64,000 bases of DNA from assembly GCA_003725745.1 (NCBI GenBank), contig RHDP01000001.1, forward strand, positions 1,395,501 through 1,459,500. Reading direction: 5' to 3'. This stretch comes from Streptomyces sp. I6 (lineage in GTDB: Bacteria; Actinomycetota; Actinomycetes; Streptomycetales; Streptomycetaceae). Positions 9,535 through 18,572 of this stretch are shown here, in pieces. The notes below the pieces were generated by a model. It was not told the DNA's origin. It made no database searches and was given only the letters and a program-made list of their open reading frames with translations. Numbering within the stretch: the stretch's first letter is position 1; every line of letters begins with the position of its first letter. A program made the position numbers and the translations under genes.

Positions 9535-10304
9535 TCAGCGGACGGGGTGCCCCGCCTCCCGCAGCGACTGCTTGACCTGGGAGATGCGCAGATCGCCGAA
9601 GTGGAAGACGGAAGCGGCGAGCACCGCGTCCGCTCCGGCCGCGATGGCGGGGCGAAGTCGGCCAGTCTGCCCGCGCCGCCGGAGGCGATCACCGGGACCG
9701 TGACGTGCCTGCGGACGGCCTCGATCATCCCGGTGTCGTAGCCGTCCTTGGTGCCGTCCGCGTCCATCGAGTTGAGCAGGATCTCACCCGCGCCCAGTTC
9801 GGCGGCACGGTGGGCCCATTCGACAGCGTCGATGCCGGTGCCGCGGCGGCCGCCGTGGGTGGTGACCTCGTAGCCGGACGGTGTGGAGGTGCCCTCCGGG
9901 GTGCGGCGGGCGTCGACGGAAAGCACCAGCACCTGGCGGCCGAAGCGCTCGGCGATCTCGCGGATCAGCTCGGGCCGGGCGATGGCCGCCGTGTTGACGC
10001 CGACCTTGTCGGCGCCCGCCCGCAGCAGCTTGTCGACGTCGTCCGCGGAACGGACCCCGCCGCCGACGGTGAGCGGGATGAACACCTGCTCGGCGGTGCG
10101 GCGCACGACGTCGTAGGTGGTCTCCCGGTCACCGGACGAGGCCGTGATGTCGAGGAAGGTGAGTTCGTCGGCACCCTCCGCGTCGTACAGCTTGGCCATC
10201 TCGACGGGGTCGCCGGCGTCGCGCAGGTTCTGGAAGTTGACGCCCTTGACGACCCGGCCCGCGTCCACGTCCAGGCAGGGGATGACTCGGACGGCGAGGG
10301 TCAT
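9535..10304 (-). CDS. hisF: Imidazole glycerol phosphate synthase cyclase subunit (one-base frame break)
   Basis: It uses ammonia from HisH to turn PRFAR into imidazole glycerol phosphate plus AICAR. Motifs: [16 protein letters not shown] (catalytic Asp), [26 protein letters not shown], and [16 protein letters not shown] (second catalytic Asp). The frame breaks at GGGG 9649-9652 after [11 protein letters not shown]. One added base gives [19 protein letters not shown] and a normal end HPVR, with 771 bases (256 aa). ATG start at 10304 overlaps the ridA stop by 4 bases. Confidence 0.95.
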
Positions 10305-10698
10305 GCGGTCCCTCCCCGGTACGCCTCGACCTCGACCTCGACGACCAGCCGGGGTCGACGAAGCCCGAGACGATGAGCATCGACGAGGCCGGGCGCACGG
10401 CGCCGAACAGTTCCTTGTGGGCCCGGCCGACCTCGTCGACGTCCCGGGCGTGCGTGATGTACATGCGGGTGCGCACGACGTGCTCGCTGCCCAGGCCGAG
10501 CCGCTTCAGCGCGGCCAGCGCCGCGTTGAAGGAGTTGACGGCCTGCTCGTACGGGCCGCCGTCGACGACCGCGCCGTCGACGATCGACGTGCAGCCGGAG
10601 ACCAGTACCAGGCCGTTCGGCAGCTCGACGGCCCGGGAGTACCCGAAGGCGTCCTCCCAGGGGCCTGCGGAACCGACGCGCCGGATCTCGTCGCTCAC
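10301..10698 (-). CDS. RidA/YjgF-family protein inside the his operon (frame break)
   Basis: RidA-family trimeric enamine/imine deaminase fold, about 132 aa. It reads [20 protein letters not shown] from GTG at 10698, then [33 protein letters not shown] and [12 protein letters not shown]; the Arg of VRTRMYI is the usual carboxylate-binding residue. The frame breaks at GGGG 10351-10354, where one base restores [16 protein letters not shown] and a stop overlapping hisF ATG. It overlaps priA by 4 bases upstream. Its place between priA and hisF suggests clearing of reactive imines from this or nearby PLP reactions; this is inference. Confidence 0.9.
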
Positions 10699-11423
10699 CG
10701 GGCCACCGCCTCCAGTGCCTCTTCCAGGGTGAACGCCTCGGCGTAGAGCGCCTTGCCGACGATCGCGCCCTCGACGCCCAGCGGGACGAGGCCGGCGAGC
10801 GCCCGCAGGTCGCCGAGGGAGGAGACGCCGCCGGAGGCGACGACCGGCTTGTCGGTGGCGGCGCAGACGTCGCGCAGCAGCTCCAGGTTGGGTCCCTGCA
10901 GCGTGCCGTCCTTGGCGATGTCGGTCACGACGTACCGCGCGCAGCCCTCGGAGTCGAGCCGGGCGAGGGTCTCGTAGAGGTCGCCGCCGTCGCGGGTCCA
11001 GCCGCGGCCGCGCAGGGTGGTGCCCCGTACGTCCAGGCCCACCGCGATCTTCTCGCCGTGCTCGGCGATGACCTTGGCGACCCACTCCGGGGTCTCCAGG
11101 GCGGCGGTGCCGAGGTTGACCCGGGTGCAGCCGGTGGCGAGGGCGGCGGCGAGCGAGGCGTCGTCGCGGATGCCACCGGAGAGCTCGACCTTGAGGTCCA
11201 TGGCCCCGGCCACCTCGGCGATCAGCTCCCGGTTGTCGCCGGTGCCGAAGGCGGCGTCCAGGTCGACCAGATGCAGCCACTCGGCGCCCGCACGCTGCCA
11301 GGTGAGGGCGGCCTCCAGCGGGGATCCGTAGGAGGTCTCCGTGCCGGACTCGCCGTGGACGAGGCGGACGGCCTGGCCGCCGCGGACGTCGACGGCGGGG
11401 AGGAGTTCAAGCTTCTGAGCCAT
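10695..11423 (-). CDS. priA: PriA: bifunctional ProFAR isomerase (HisA) and PRA isomerase (TrpF)
   Basis: A 242-aa beta/alpha barrel that isomerises ProFAR in His synthesis and, in actinobacteria, also phosphoribosyl anthranilate in Trp synthesis. Motifs: [15 protein letters not shown] (first catalytic Asp), [39 protein letters not shown], and [14 protein letters not shown] (second catalytic Asp). The trp gene groups in this window contain no trpF, which agrees with the dual role. The ATG at 11423 lies 2 bases past the hisH stop. The dual activity is family knowledge, not shown by sequence alone. Confidence 0.93.
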   Translation of the reverse strand: MAQKLELLPAVDVRGGQAVRLVHGESGTETSYGSPLEAALTWQRAGAEWLHLVDLDAAFGTGDNRELIAEVAGAMDLKVELSGGIRDDASLAAALATGCTRVNLGTAALETPEWVAKVIAEHGEKIAVGLDVRGTTLRGRGWTRDGGDLYETLARLDSEGCARYVVTDIAKDGTLQGPNLELLRDVCAATDKPVVASGGVSSLGDLRALAGLVPLGVEGAIVGKALYAEAFTLEEALEAVAR

Positions 11424-11425
11424 GA

Positions 11426-12066
11426 TCAGAGGGTCTCGATCCAGTTGGTGAGCAGCTGGGCTCCGGCGTCGCCGGACTTCTCGGGGTGGAACTGGGTCGC
11501 CCACAGCGCGCCGTTCTCGACGGCCGCGACGAAGGGCTCGCCGTGGGTGGCCCAGGTGACCTTCGGGACGGCCATGGCCGCACTGGTCACCTCGAAGTCC
11601 CACTCGCGTACGGCGTAGGAGTGCACGAAGTAGAAGCGGGCTCCGGCGTCGAGGCCGGCGAACATCTCCGAGTCCCCGGGGCCTTGACGGTGTTCCAGCC
11701 CATGTGCGGCACGACCGGGGCGTTCAGCGGGCCGACGACGCCGGGCCACTCGTCGAGGCCCTCCGTCTCGACTCCGTGCTCGATACCGCGCTCGAAGAGG
11801 ATCTGCATGCCGACGCAGATGCCCATGACGGGACGGCCGCCGGAGAGCCTGCGGTCGACGACCCAGTCGCCGCGGGCCTGCCGCAGCCCGGTCATACAGG
11901 CCGAGAAGGCGCCGACGCCGGGCACCAGCAGCCCGTCGGCGTTCATGGCCGCATCGAAGTCGCGGGTGATCTCGACGTCCGCGCCGGCCCGGGCGAGGGC
12001 GCGCTCGGCGGAGCGGACGTTGCCGAAGCCGTAGTCGAAGACGACGACGCTCTTCCGTCCGCTCAT
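11426..12066 (-). CDS. hisH: Imidazole glycerol phosphate synthase glutaminase subunit (one-base frame break)
   Basis: Class I glutamine amidotransferase that feeds ammonia to HisF. The nucleophile Cys is in [14 protein letters not shown]; His and Glu of the triad are in [14 protein letters not shown]; the oxyanion region is [11 protein letters not shown]. The frame breaks in CCCCGGGG at 11674-11681 between WNTVKAP and [20 protein letters not shown]. One base restores it, giving 642 bases (213 aa). ATG start at 12066 overlaps the stop of the small membrane gene (ATGA). The IGP-synthase partner HisF is four genes downstream by transcription order. Confidence 0.94.
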
Positions 12067-12227
12067 GACCACACGTCCAGTCGCAGGACGCCGGCGGTCA
12101 GGCACATCGCGGCGGCGGCGGACAGCAGCACGATGAGGCCCTTGGGCATCTGCTGCCTGGTGAAGGAGATGATGCCGCCGACCAGGAAGAGCCCGACGAC
12201 GATCAGCACCGTGGAGACACCGTTCAC
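12063..12227 (-). CDS. 54-aa two-helix membrane protein within the his operon
   Basis: The small frame starts at GTG 12227 ([19 protein letters not shown]) and ends overlapping hisH. Two hydrophobic helices (about residues 5-20 and 27-47) are split by a short basic loop FTRQQMPKG. It lies 2 bases past the hisB stop and overlaps hisH by 4 bases, which makes it part of the coupled his reading chain rather than spacer. I recall similar small frames at this place in other streptomycetes but know no function. Confidence 0.8.
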   Translation of the reverse strand: MNGVSTVLIVVGLFLVGGIISFTRQQMPKGLIVLLSAAAAMCLTAGVLRLDVWS

Positions 12228-12229
12228 GA

Positions 12230-12823
12230 CTACAGGGCACCCTTCGTGGACGGCAGGATCCCGGTCGCGCGCGGGTCGCGCTCCGAGGCGTGGCGCAGCG
12301 CCCGCGCCAGCGCCTTGAACTGGCACTCCACGATGTGGTGGGCGTTGCGCCCGTACGGGACGTGGACGTGCAGCGCGATCTGCGCCTGGGCCACGAAGGA
12401 CTCCAGGATGTGCCGGGTCATCGTGGTGTCGTACGCGCCGATCATCGGCGCCATGTTCTCCGGCTCGGTGTGCACGAGGTAGGGGCGGCCGGAGAGGTCG
12501 ACCGTCACCTGGGCGAGCGACTCGTCCAGCGGCACGGTGCAGTTGCCGAAGCGGTAGATCCCGACCTTGTCGCCGAGGGCCTGCTTGAAGGCGGCGCCCA
12601 GCGCGAGGGCGGTGTCCTCGATGGTGTGGTGGCTGTCGATGTGCAGATCGCCGTCGGTCTTGACGGTGAGGTCGAACAGACCGTGGCGGCCGAGCTGGTC
12701 CAGCATGTGGTCGAAGAAGCCGACCCCGGTCGACACATCGACCTTCCCGGTGCCGTCGAGATCGATCTCGACGACGACGGACGTCTCCTTGGTGGTCCGC
12801 TCGACGCGTCCTACGCGGCTCAT
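12230..12823 (-). CDS. hisB: Imidazoleglycerol-phosphate dehydratase
   Basis: It dehydrates IGP to imidazole acetol phosphate. The 197-aa single-function form shows the duplicated metal motifs [15 protein letters not shown] and [14 protein letters not shown] in the first half and [20 protein letters not shown] in the second. ATG start at 12823 overlaps the corrected hisC stop as ATGA. The reading frame is intact. It lies between hisC and the small membrane gene on one transcript. Confidence 0.97.
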   Translation of the reverse strand: MSRVGRVERTTKETSVVVEIDLDGTGKVDVSTGVGFFDHMLDQLGRHGLFDLTVKTDGDLHIDSHHTIEDTALALGAAFKQALGDKVGIYRFGNCTVPLDESLAQVTVDLSGRPYLVHTEPENMAPMIGAYDTTMTRHILESFVAQAQIALHVHVPYGRNAHHIVECQFKALARALRHASERDPRATGILPSTKGAL

Positions 12824-13987
12824 CGCTTCTGCTCCTTCGGGGTGTGGGGGTGTCCCCCACCGGACTCTTCAGTGCGCGCACCGCATCGAGGAACGCGTCG
12901 TTCTCTTCGGGGGTGCCCGCGGTCACCCTCAGCCGGCCCGGTACGCCGTTGTCGCGGACCAGCACGCCCGGTCGAGGATCTTCTGCCAGGCGGCGTGCGC
13001 GCCCCCCTCGCCGTCGAACCGCCCGAACTGGACGAAGTTGGCGTCGGAGTCCGTCACCTCGTAGCCGATGTCGCGCAGCCCGGTGACCAGCCGGTCCCGC
13101 TCCTCCTTGAGCTGCTCCACGTAGGTCAGCAGCGCGTCGGTGTGCTCCAGAGCGGCCAGCGCGGTGGCCTGGGTCACGGCCGAGAGGTGGTACGGGAGCC
13201 TCACCAGCTGCAGGGCGTCGACCACGGCGCGGTGCGCGGCCAGATAGCCGAGGCGCAGTCCCGCGGCGCCGAAGGCCTTGGACATGGTGCGTGAGACCAC
13301 GAGGTTGGGCCGGCCCTCGAGCAGCGGGAGCAGGGAGGGGCGGTGGCTGAACTCGACGTACGCCTCGTCCACGACGACGAGCGCACCCGCCGTGTCCGCC
13401 CTGGCCTGCTGGGCGGCGTCGTACAGCGCGAGGACCGTTTCCGGCGCGACGGCGGTGCCGGTGGGGTTGTTGGGCGAGGTGATGAAGACGACGTCGGGCC
13501 GGTGCCCGGCGATCGCGTCCGCCGCCGCCTTCTCGTCGATGGTGAAGTCGTCGTGGCGCGGGCCGGAGACCCAGCCGGTGCCGGTGCCGCGCGCGATCAG
13601 CGTGTGCATCGAGTACGACGGCTCGAAGCCGATGGCGGTACGCCCGGGCCCGCCGAAGGTCTGCAGCAGCTGCTGGATGACCTCGTTGGAGCCGTTGGCC
13701 GCCCACACGTTCTCCGGCCCGACCGGGTACTTCCCGGTGCGGGTGAGGTACCCGGCCAGCTCGGTGCGCAGCTCGACCGCGTCCCGGTCCGGGTAGCGGT
13801 TGAGGCCGCGCGCGGCCTCGCGCACCCGCTCGGTGATCCGCTCGACGAGCGGTTCGGGCAGCGGGTAGGGGTTCTCGTTGGTGTTCAGCTGCACGGGCAC
13901 GTCGAGCTGCGGCGCGCCGTACGGCGACTTGCCGCGCAGCTCCTCGCGGATGGGCAGATCGTCGATGCCGATGTCGGTCGTGCTCAC
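12820..13987 (-). CDS. hisC: Histidinol-phosphate aminotransferase (two frame breaks)
   Basis: PLP-dependent aminotransferase of His synthesis. Motifs: [41 protein letters not shown], and [17 protein letters not shown], which holds the PLP Lys. The frame breaks at CCC 12967-12969, where one base turns ILDRACW into [19 protein letters not shown]. After [12 protein letters not shown] a second missing base in the G run 12839-12842 is needed to end in PKEQKR with a stop overlapping hisB ATG. With both, the length is 1170 bases (389 aa). The second site is inferred from the stop/start overlap and is less certain than the first. GTG start at 13987 overlaps hisD. Confidence 0.92.
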
Positions 13988-15425
13988 TTGCTCGGGGGCA
14001 CCTTCCCGTCACTGTGCTTGTCCGGTTCGTCTCCGGCACTGTGCTTGTCCGGGTCGCCTCCGGCGCTGTACTTGTCCGGGTCGCCTCCGGCACTGCGCTT
14101 GTCCGGTCCGCCTCCGTCGAAACGCGCCTTGACGGCGGCGCCGTGCGCCGGGAGGTCCTCCGCCTCGGCGAGGGTCACCACGTGGTGGGCGACGTCGGCG
14201 AGTGCCTCGCGCGTGTAGTCGACGATGTGGATGCCGCGCAGGAAGGACTGGACGGACAGGCCGGAGGAGTGGCAGGCGCAGCCGCCGGTCGGCAGCACGT
14301 GGTTGGAGCCGGCGCAGTAGTCGCCGAGGGAGACCGGCGCCCAGGGGCCGACGAAGATCGCTCCCGCGTTGCGGACCCGGCCGGCCACGGCGGCCGCGTC
14401 GGCGGTCTGGATCTCCAGGTGCTCGGCGCCGTACGCGTCGACGACGCGCAGGCCCTCGTCGATGCCGTCGACCAGGACGATCGCGGACTGCCTCCCGGAC
14501 AGGGCGGGGACGATCCGGTCCGCGACGTGCTTGGTCGCGGCGATCTGCGGCGCCAGTTCTCGCTCGACCGCGTCCGCGAGCTCGGGGGAGTCGGTGACGA
14601 GCACGGCGGCGGCCAGCGGGTCGTGCTCGGCCTGGCTGATGAGGTCGGCGGCGACGTGGGCGGGGTCGGCGGTGGCGTCGGCGAGTACCGCGATCTCGGT
14701 CGGGCCGGCCTCGGCGTCGATGCCGATACGGCCGGTGAAGTAGCGCTTGGCGGCGGCCACCCAGACGTTGCCCGGACCGGTCACCATGTTCGCGGGCGCA
14801 CACCCGTCGGGCCCAGAGGTGCCGTACGCGAACATCGCGACGGCCTGGGCGCCGCCCACGGCGTACACCTCCTCGACGCCGAGCAGCGCGCAGGCGGCGA
14901 GGATGGTCGGGTGCGGCAGCCCGCCGAACTCCTTCTGCGGCGGTGAGGCGAGCGCCACGGACTCGACGCCGGCCTCCTGCGCCGGCACGGCGTTCATGAT
15001 CACGGACGAGGGGTAGACCGACCGGCCGCCCGGCGCGTACAGGCCGACGCGTCCGACCGGAACCCACTTCTCGGTCACCGTGCCACCCGGCACGACCTGG
15101 GTGGTGCGGGTCTCGCGGCGCTGGGCGCGGTGCACGGTCCGCGTCCGGCGGATGGACTCCTCCAGGGCGTCCCGGACGGCGGGGTCAAGCTGCTCCAGCG
15201 CCTCCACGAGGGCCTTCTCGGGCACCCGTACCCGGTCCAGCGTGACGCCGTCGAACCGCTCCGCGTACTCGATCAGCGCCGCCGTCCCGCGATGATGCAC
15301 GTCCTCGCAGATGGGCCGCACCTTCTCCAGGGCGGCCTCCACGTCGAACTCGGCACGGGGAAGCAGGTCGCGCAGCGCGGCGCCCTCGGGAGGGCGTCGC
15401 CGCGGAGGTCGATACGAGAGATCAC
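13984..15425 (-). CDS. hisD: Histidinol dehydrogenase with repeat-extended C-terminus (frame break at 5' end)
   Basis: It oxidises histidinol to histidine in two NAD steps and uses Zn. Motifs: [41 protein letters not shown] (catalytic Glu/His region) and SNHVLPTGG. The start is GTG at 15425, giving [15 protein letters not shown]. One base is missing at GGG 15388-15390 before [15 protein letters not shown]; with it the length is 1443 bases (480 aa). After the usual end ([11 protein letters not shown]) there is an extra tail of about 45 aa made of nine-residue units such as GGDPDKHSA. Being outside the catalytic core, the tail is probably tolerated rather than functional. First gene of the his run. 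Confidence 0.95.
14011..14118. repeat. 27-bp tandem repeat, 4 copies, in the 3' end of hisD
   Basis: The word CTTGTCCGG recurs at 14017, 14044, 14071 and 14098, exactly 27 bp apart. In the hisD frame each copy encodes nine residues (GGDPDKxSA type). The copies differ by a few substitutions but keep frame, so the array extends the HisD C-terminus without breaking it. Confidence 0.95.
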
Positions 15426-15465
15426 GGGTCAATTCTCTCAGACGGGATCCGCGGACCGGCCGTCA

Positions 15466-15482
15466 GTATCACTGGCTGATAC
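15466..15482. promoter_or_regulatory. Palindromic operator candidate between hisD and the divergent gene
   Basis: GTATCA at 15466-15471 and TGATAC at 15477-15482 form a 6+6 inverted repeat with a 5-bp spacer. It is A+T-richer than its surroundings and lies in the 250-bp divergent intergenic region, about 40 bp before the hisD start. It is a plausible regulator or promoter-overlap site for the his operon. The regulator is unknown. Confidence 0.35.
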
Positions 15483-15675
15483 ACGCCCACCCGTCGGGCG
15501 GTCACCGGCGGCGAGCGCACCCCTCTTCCCACCCGCCCCCGGGGCCCCGGGCGGCAGGTCCGCCCCGCACGGCGCGGACGACGGTCATGACCACTCGTGT
15601 TCAGCCCGTTACCCAGTGGGAAGAACGGCAGTACGGGACCGGGTAGTCGGACCGGGGGAAAGCGAGGGAGCGGCA

Positions 15676-17281
15676 TTGACCGAGCCGCAGGGCGTCGACA
15701 TGCCCAACGATCTCACCACGGCGGAACGCACCATGTGGACCTCGTTCGAATACGGCATGACCTGCGATCTTCGCGACGGCAATCCGCTGCTGAACGATCC
15801 CTTCTCGGAACTGGAGTGGGGCCCCGGACGGAGCGTGCGCGCCGACGTGATCGCGCTGCTGCTGCTCAGCGGCCCGCCCGCACGTCCGGGGCGGGTCAGC
15901 GCGCTGAAGCTGCTGGGCGCGTACGTGACGGGGAAGCTCACCCTCGCGGGCGGCACGATCGGCCCGTACGTCGAGCTGACCGGGTGCCGTTTCGAACGCG
16001 AGCTGACGCTGCCGGAGTCGCGGTTCTCCACCCTGCGGCTGGTGGGGTGCGCGATACCGCGGCTGGAGGCCGCCCGGCTGCACACCGAGGGCGATCTGCA
16101 TCTGCCGCGCTGCCGCATCGAGCACGGGATACGGCTCACCGACGCCCATATAGGCACGGATCTGCTGATCAACCAGATCCGGGTGCGGCCGGACCGGCTC
16201 GGCCGGGCCATCACCGCGGACGGCCTGTCCGTGGCACAGGACCTCCAGGCCGAGCTGATCGAGACGTACGGGGAGGTCAGTCTGCGCGGAGCGAAGGTCG
16301 GCGTGTCGCTGAGCCTGCGCGGCAGCCGGCTGCGGGCGGTCGAGGGCCGGCGCGCGCTCAACGCCCCCAGCTGACGGTGGAGCGCTCGCTGTACCTGACC
16401 AGGGCGTGGGTGGACTCCGCCGGCGACCAGGGCGCCACTCCCCCGTTCGGCCTCTCCTTCGACACGCCGGGGCACGGGGCCGGTGCGCGGGAGCAGCACT
16501 TCGAGTGCCACGGCGCGGTGCGGCTGGACGACGGCCGCTTCGGCGACGCCGTCGACCTCCACCACGCCCGGTTCGTACTGTCGGGAGCGCGCCGGGAGGA
16601 GCTGTCGCTGCGCCGGATCGTCACCCCGAACTCCGGTTCACCGCGGAGCGGCCGGAGCAGGGCCGTGTGGTGCTGAACGGCGCGAGGGTCGTCACGCTCA
16701 TCGACCTGTCCACGAGCTGGCCCGGTCCGGGCGGGCTGGCGATGGGCGGCTTCGTCTACGAGAACCTCGTGCCCTACAGCCGCTTCCCGCTCTCACGGCG
16801 GCTGGAGTGGCTCGCCGCGGCCACCCCCGAGTACCAGCCGGAGCCGTACGAACGGCTGGCGACCGTGCTGCGCGGCAGCGGGGAGGACGCCGACGCCCGG
16901 GAGGTGCTCCTCGCCAAGCAGCGCCGCCGCCGGGAGACGCTGCCGCTCGCCGCGAAGCTCTGGGGTTATGTCCAGGACTGGACGGTGGCGTACGGCTACC
17001 GCCCGGGCCGCGCGGCGCTGTGGATGGCGGTGCTCTGGGCGGCCGGTGCGGTGGCCTTCTCCCGCTACGCCCCCGAGGCGCTGAAGCCGGGCGAGCAGCC
17101 TGAGTGGAATCCCTCGCTCTACGCCCTCGATCTGCTCCTGCCGGTGATCAATCTCGGGCAGGACGGCCACTGGCGGCTGGAAGGCCACTGGCAGTGGCTC
17201 GCCGCGGCGCTGGTGCTGCTGGGCTGGATACTCGCCACGACGGTGGCGGCGGGCGCGTCCCGGCTGCTGAGGCGCAGCTAG
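15676..17281 (+). CDS. Beta-helix-like membrane-anchored protein (often named membrane-associated oxidoreductase); two frame breaks
   Basis: The N-terminal two thirds repeats a short pattern of hydrophobic-x-Gly-x-x-Leu (for example LLGAYVTGKLTLAGG, GPYVELTGCRFERELTL, VSLRGAKVGVSLSLRG), as expected of a right-handed beta-helix or pentapeptide-like fold. The C-terminus has a helical linker and two transmembrane helices (AALWMAVLWAAGAVAF and WLAAALVLLGWILATTVA). I see no NAD or flavin motif, so the oxidoreductase name is not supported. The frame breaks at CCCCC 16364-16368 and CCCC 16624-16627; two added bases give 1608 bases (535 aa). A TTG start at 15676 is chosen because GAGGGAG lies 6 bases upstream; ATG 15700 is the alternative. 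Confidence 0.75.
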
Positions 17282-17490
17282 CTGGTGCCGCGACCGGTAC
17301 CGCCGCTGCGGGGTCCGGGAGGCCGAGCGCAGTGGCGTGCGGGGAGGCGCTCACCGGAGGCCGCCGAGCGCCCCCCACGCCGCCAACGCGCCCTCCTTTG
17401 CGCTTTCTTGACCTGAGTCAGGACAACCATTCCACCTGCTACCAAAACTTCACAGATGCCCTCTGGCGCGGCCCCTACCTGCGCCTTTCA

Positions 17491-18567
17491 ATGGTCCGCA
17501 CCATGTCTCTGCTGCGCGCCCTGATCGGCACCGCCCGCATCGTCCGGCACACCCCGAGGCTCGCCGACGGACTGCCCCCGGACGATGCGGTCCTGCTCGA
17601 CGCCCCGGACGGGGAACTCGGCCCGGCGCTCGTGGCCGCCGCGTTCGGCGACCACGAACCGGCCGCCAAGCTGCTCGCGGCCACGCGGGGCGCGGCCGAG
17701 TGGGAGAACCGCGACCGCCATGTCATGCGGCTGGCGGCGTTCGCGTACAGCCGGGAGGGCTGGCTCGACGAATGGCTCGCCGTCTCCGCGCACGATCCCG
17801 ACGCCCTGCTGGTGAAGGCGGAACTCGAGGTCCGAAGGGCCTGGGAGTCACCCGCGAGGGCCGAGCGGCTGCGCGAGGCCGGACCGCTGGTCCGCGCCGC
17901 GGCCGAGGCCGATCCGCGCGATCCGGTGCCCTGGCGGCTGGCCCTGGACCACGCGCGCGGTGTGCACGCCGGGCACACGGTCTTCGAGGCGCTGTGGGAA
18001 CAGGCGGTCCGCCGCTCCTCGCACCACTACGGCTGCCATGTGGCAGCGCTCCGGTACCTGGCGGCGGTCTGGCACGGCTCGCACCGGGAGTGCCTCGACT
18101 TCGCCGAGCGCGCGGCCGAGGACTCCCTGCCCGGCTCGCTGGTGCAGGCCCTGCCGGCGCGCGCGGCACTGGCGCCGCTGCTCGAGGGGGGCGTGGCGGC
18201 CGCGGGGGCGGACCGGATCGACGCGGCCGCCGACCGGGCGGCCCAGCTGTCCGCCCGGTACCGGGCCGGCGATCCGTGGGCCGCCGAGGTCCGCAATCTC
18301 CTGGTGTACGTGCTGATCGCCCGGGGCCGCTGGCACGAGGCCCTGGAGCAGTTCCGGGCGATCGGCCCGCACGCCACGTCGTTCCCGTGGGAGCGGGTGA
18401 CGGACGATCCGCTGGGCCAGTTCCTGGAAGCGCGTGACGGGGTCCGCATCGAGGTGGCGTCCGCGACGCCGCTCCGCCGCGCCCGCCGTGCCCGCGCCGC
18501 GGGCACGGCGGGCGCCGGCCGTGGGCGGGTGGCCGGACGGGCCGTGCCCGGCGACCATTACGCTTGA
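17491..18567 (+). CDS. Helical protein of unknown function (DUF4034-like resemblance)
   Basis: A 358-aa, mostly helical, soluble-looking protein with no signal peptide. Ala/Arg/Trp-rich helix pairs such as DPDALLVKAELEVRRAWESP and AEADPRDPVPWRLALDHARG, and a later VAALRYLAAVWHGSHREC, loosely resemble DUF4034 proteins, which look TPR-like. This is from memory of the pattern, not a search. ATG at 17491 is preferred; ATG 17503 is possible. The 200 bases before it include a relatively A+T-rich stretch (17398-17460) that suits a promoter. The stop abuts the following Lon-N-domain gene. Confidence 0.7.
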   Translation: MVRTMSLLRALIGTARIVRHTPRLADGLPPDDAVLLDAPDGELGPALVAAAFGDHEPAAKLLAATRGAAEWENRDRHVMRLAAFAYSREGWLDEWLAVSAHDPDALLVKAELEVRRAWESPARAERLREAGPLVRAAAEADPRDPVPWRLALDHARGVHAGHTVFEALWEQAVRRSSHHYGCHVAALRYLAAVWHGSHRECLDFAERAAEDSLPGSLVQALPARAALAPLLEGGVAAAGADRIDAAADRAAQLSARYRAGDPWAAEVRNLLVYVLIARGRWHEALEQFRAIGPHATSFPWERVTDDPLGQFLEARDGVRIEVASATPLRRARRARAAGTAGAGRGRVAGRAVPGDHYA

Positions 18568-18572
18568 CCGCT

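Noticed and set aside
9038-9703. Pro/Ala-rich plus-strand frame of 221 codons
   Set aside because: Low complexity, no ribosome site, and it runs into the coding strand of hisF in antisense.
12063-14093. 676-codon minus-strand frame across hisC and hisB
   Set aside because: It contains the end of HisC, a hisB shadow and the small membrane protein; the run-through is due to frame breaks in hisC and GC bias.
14011-14118. CRISPR-like spacing of direct repeats
   Set aside because: Units are contiguous with no unique spacers, lie inside hisD, and no cas genes are present; the same holds for the other arrays.
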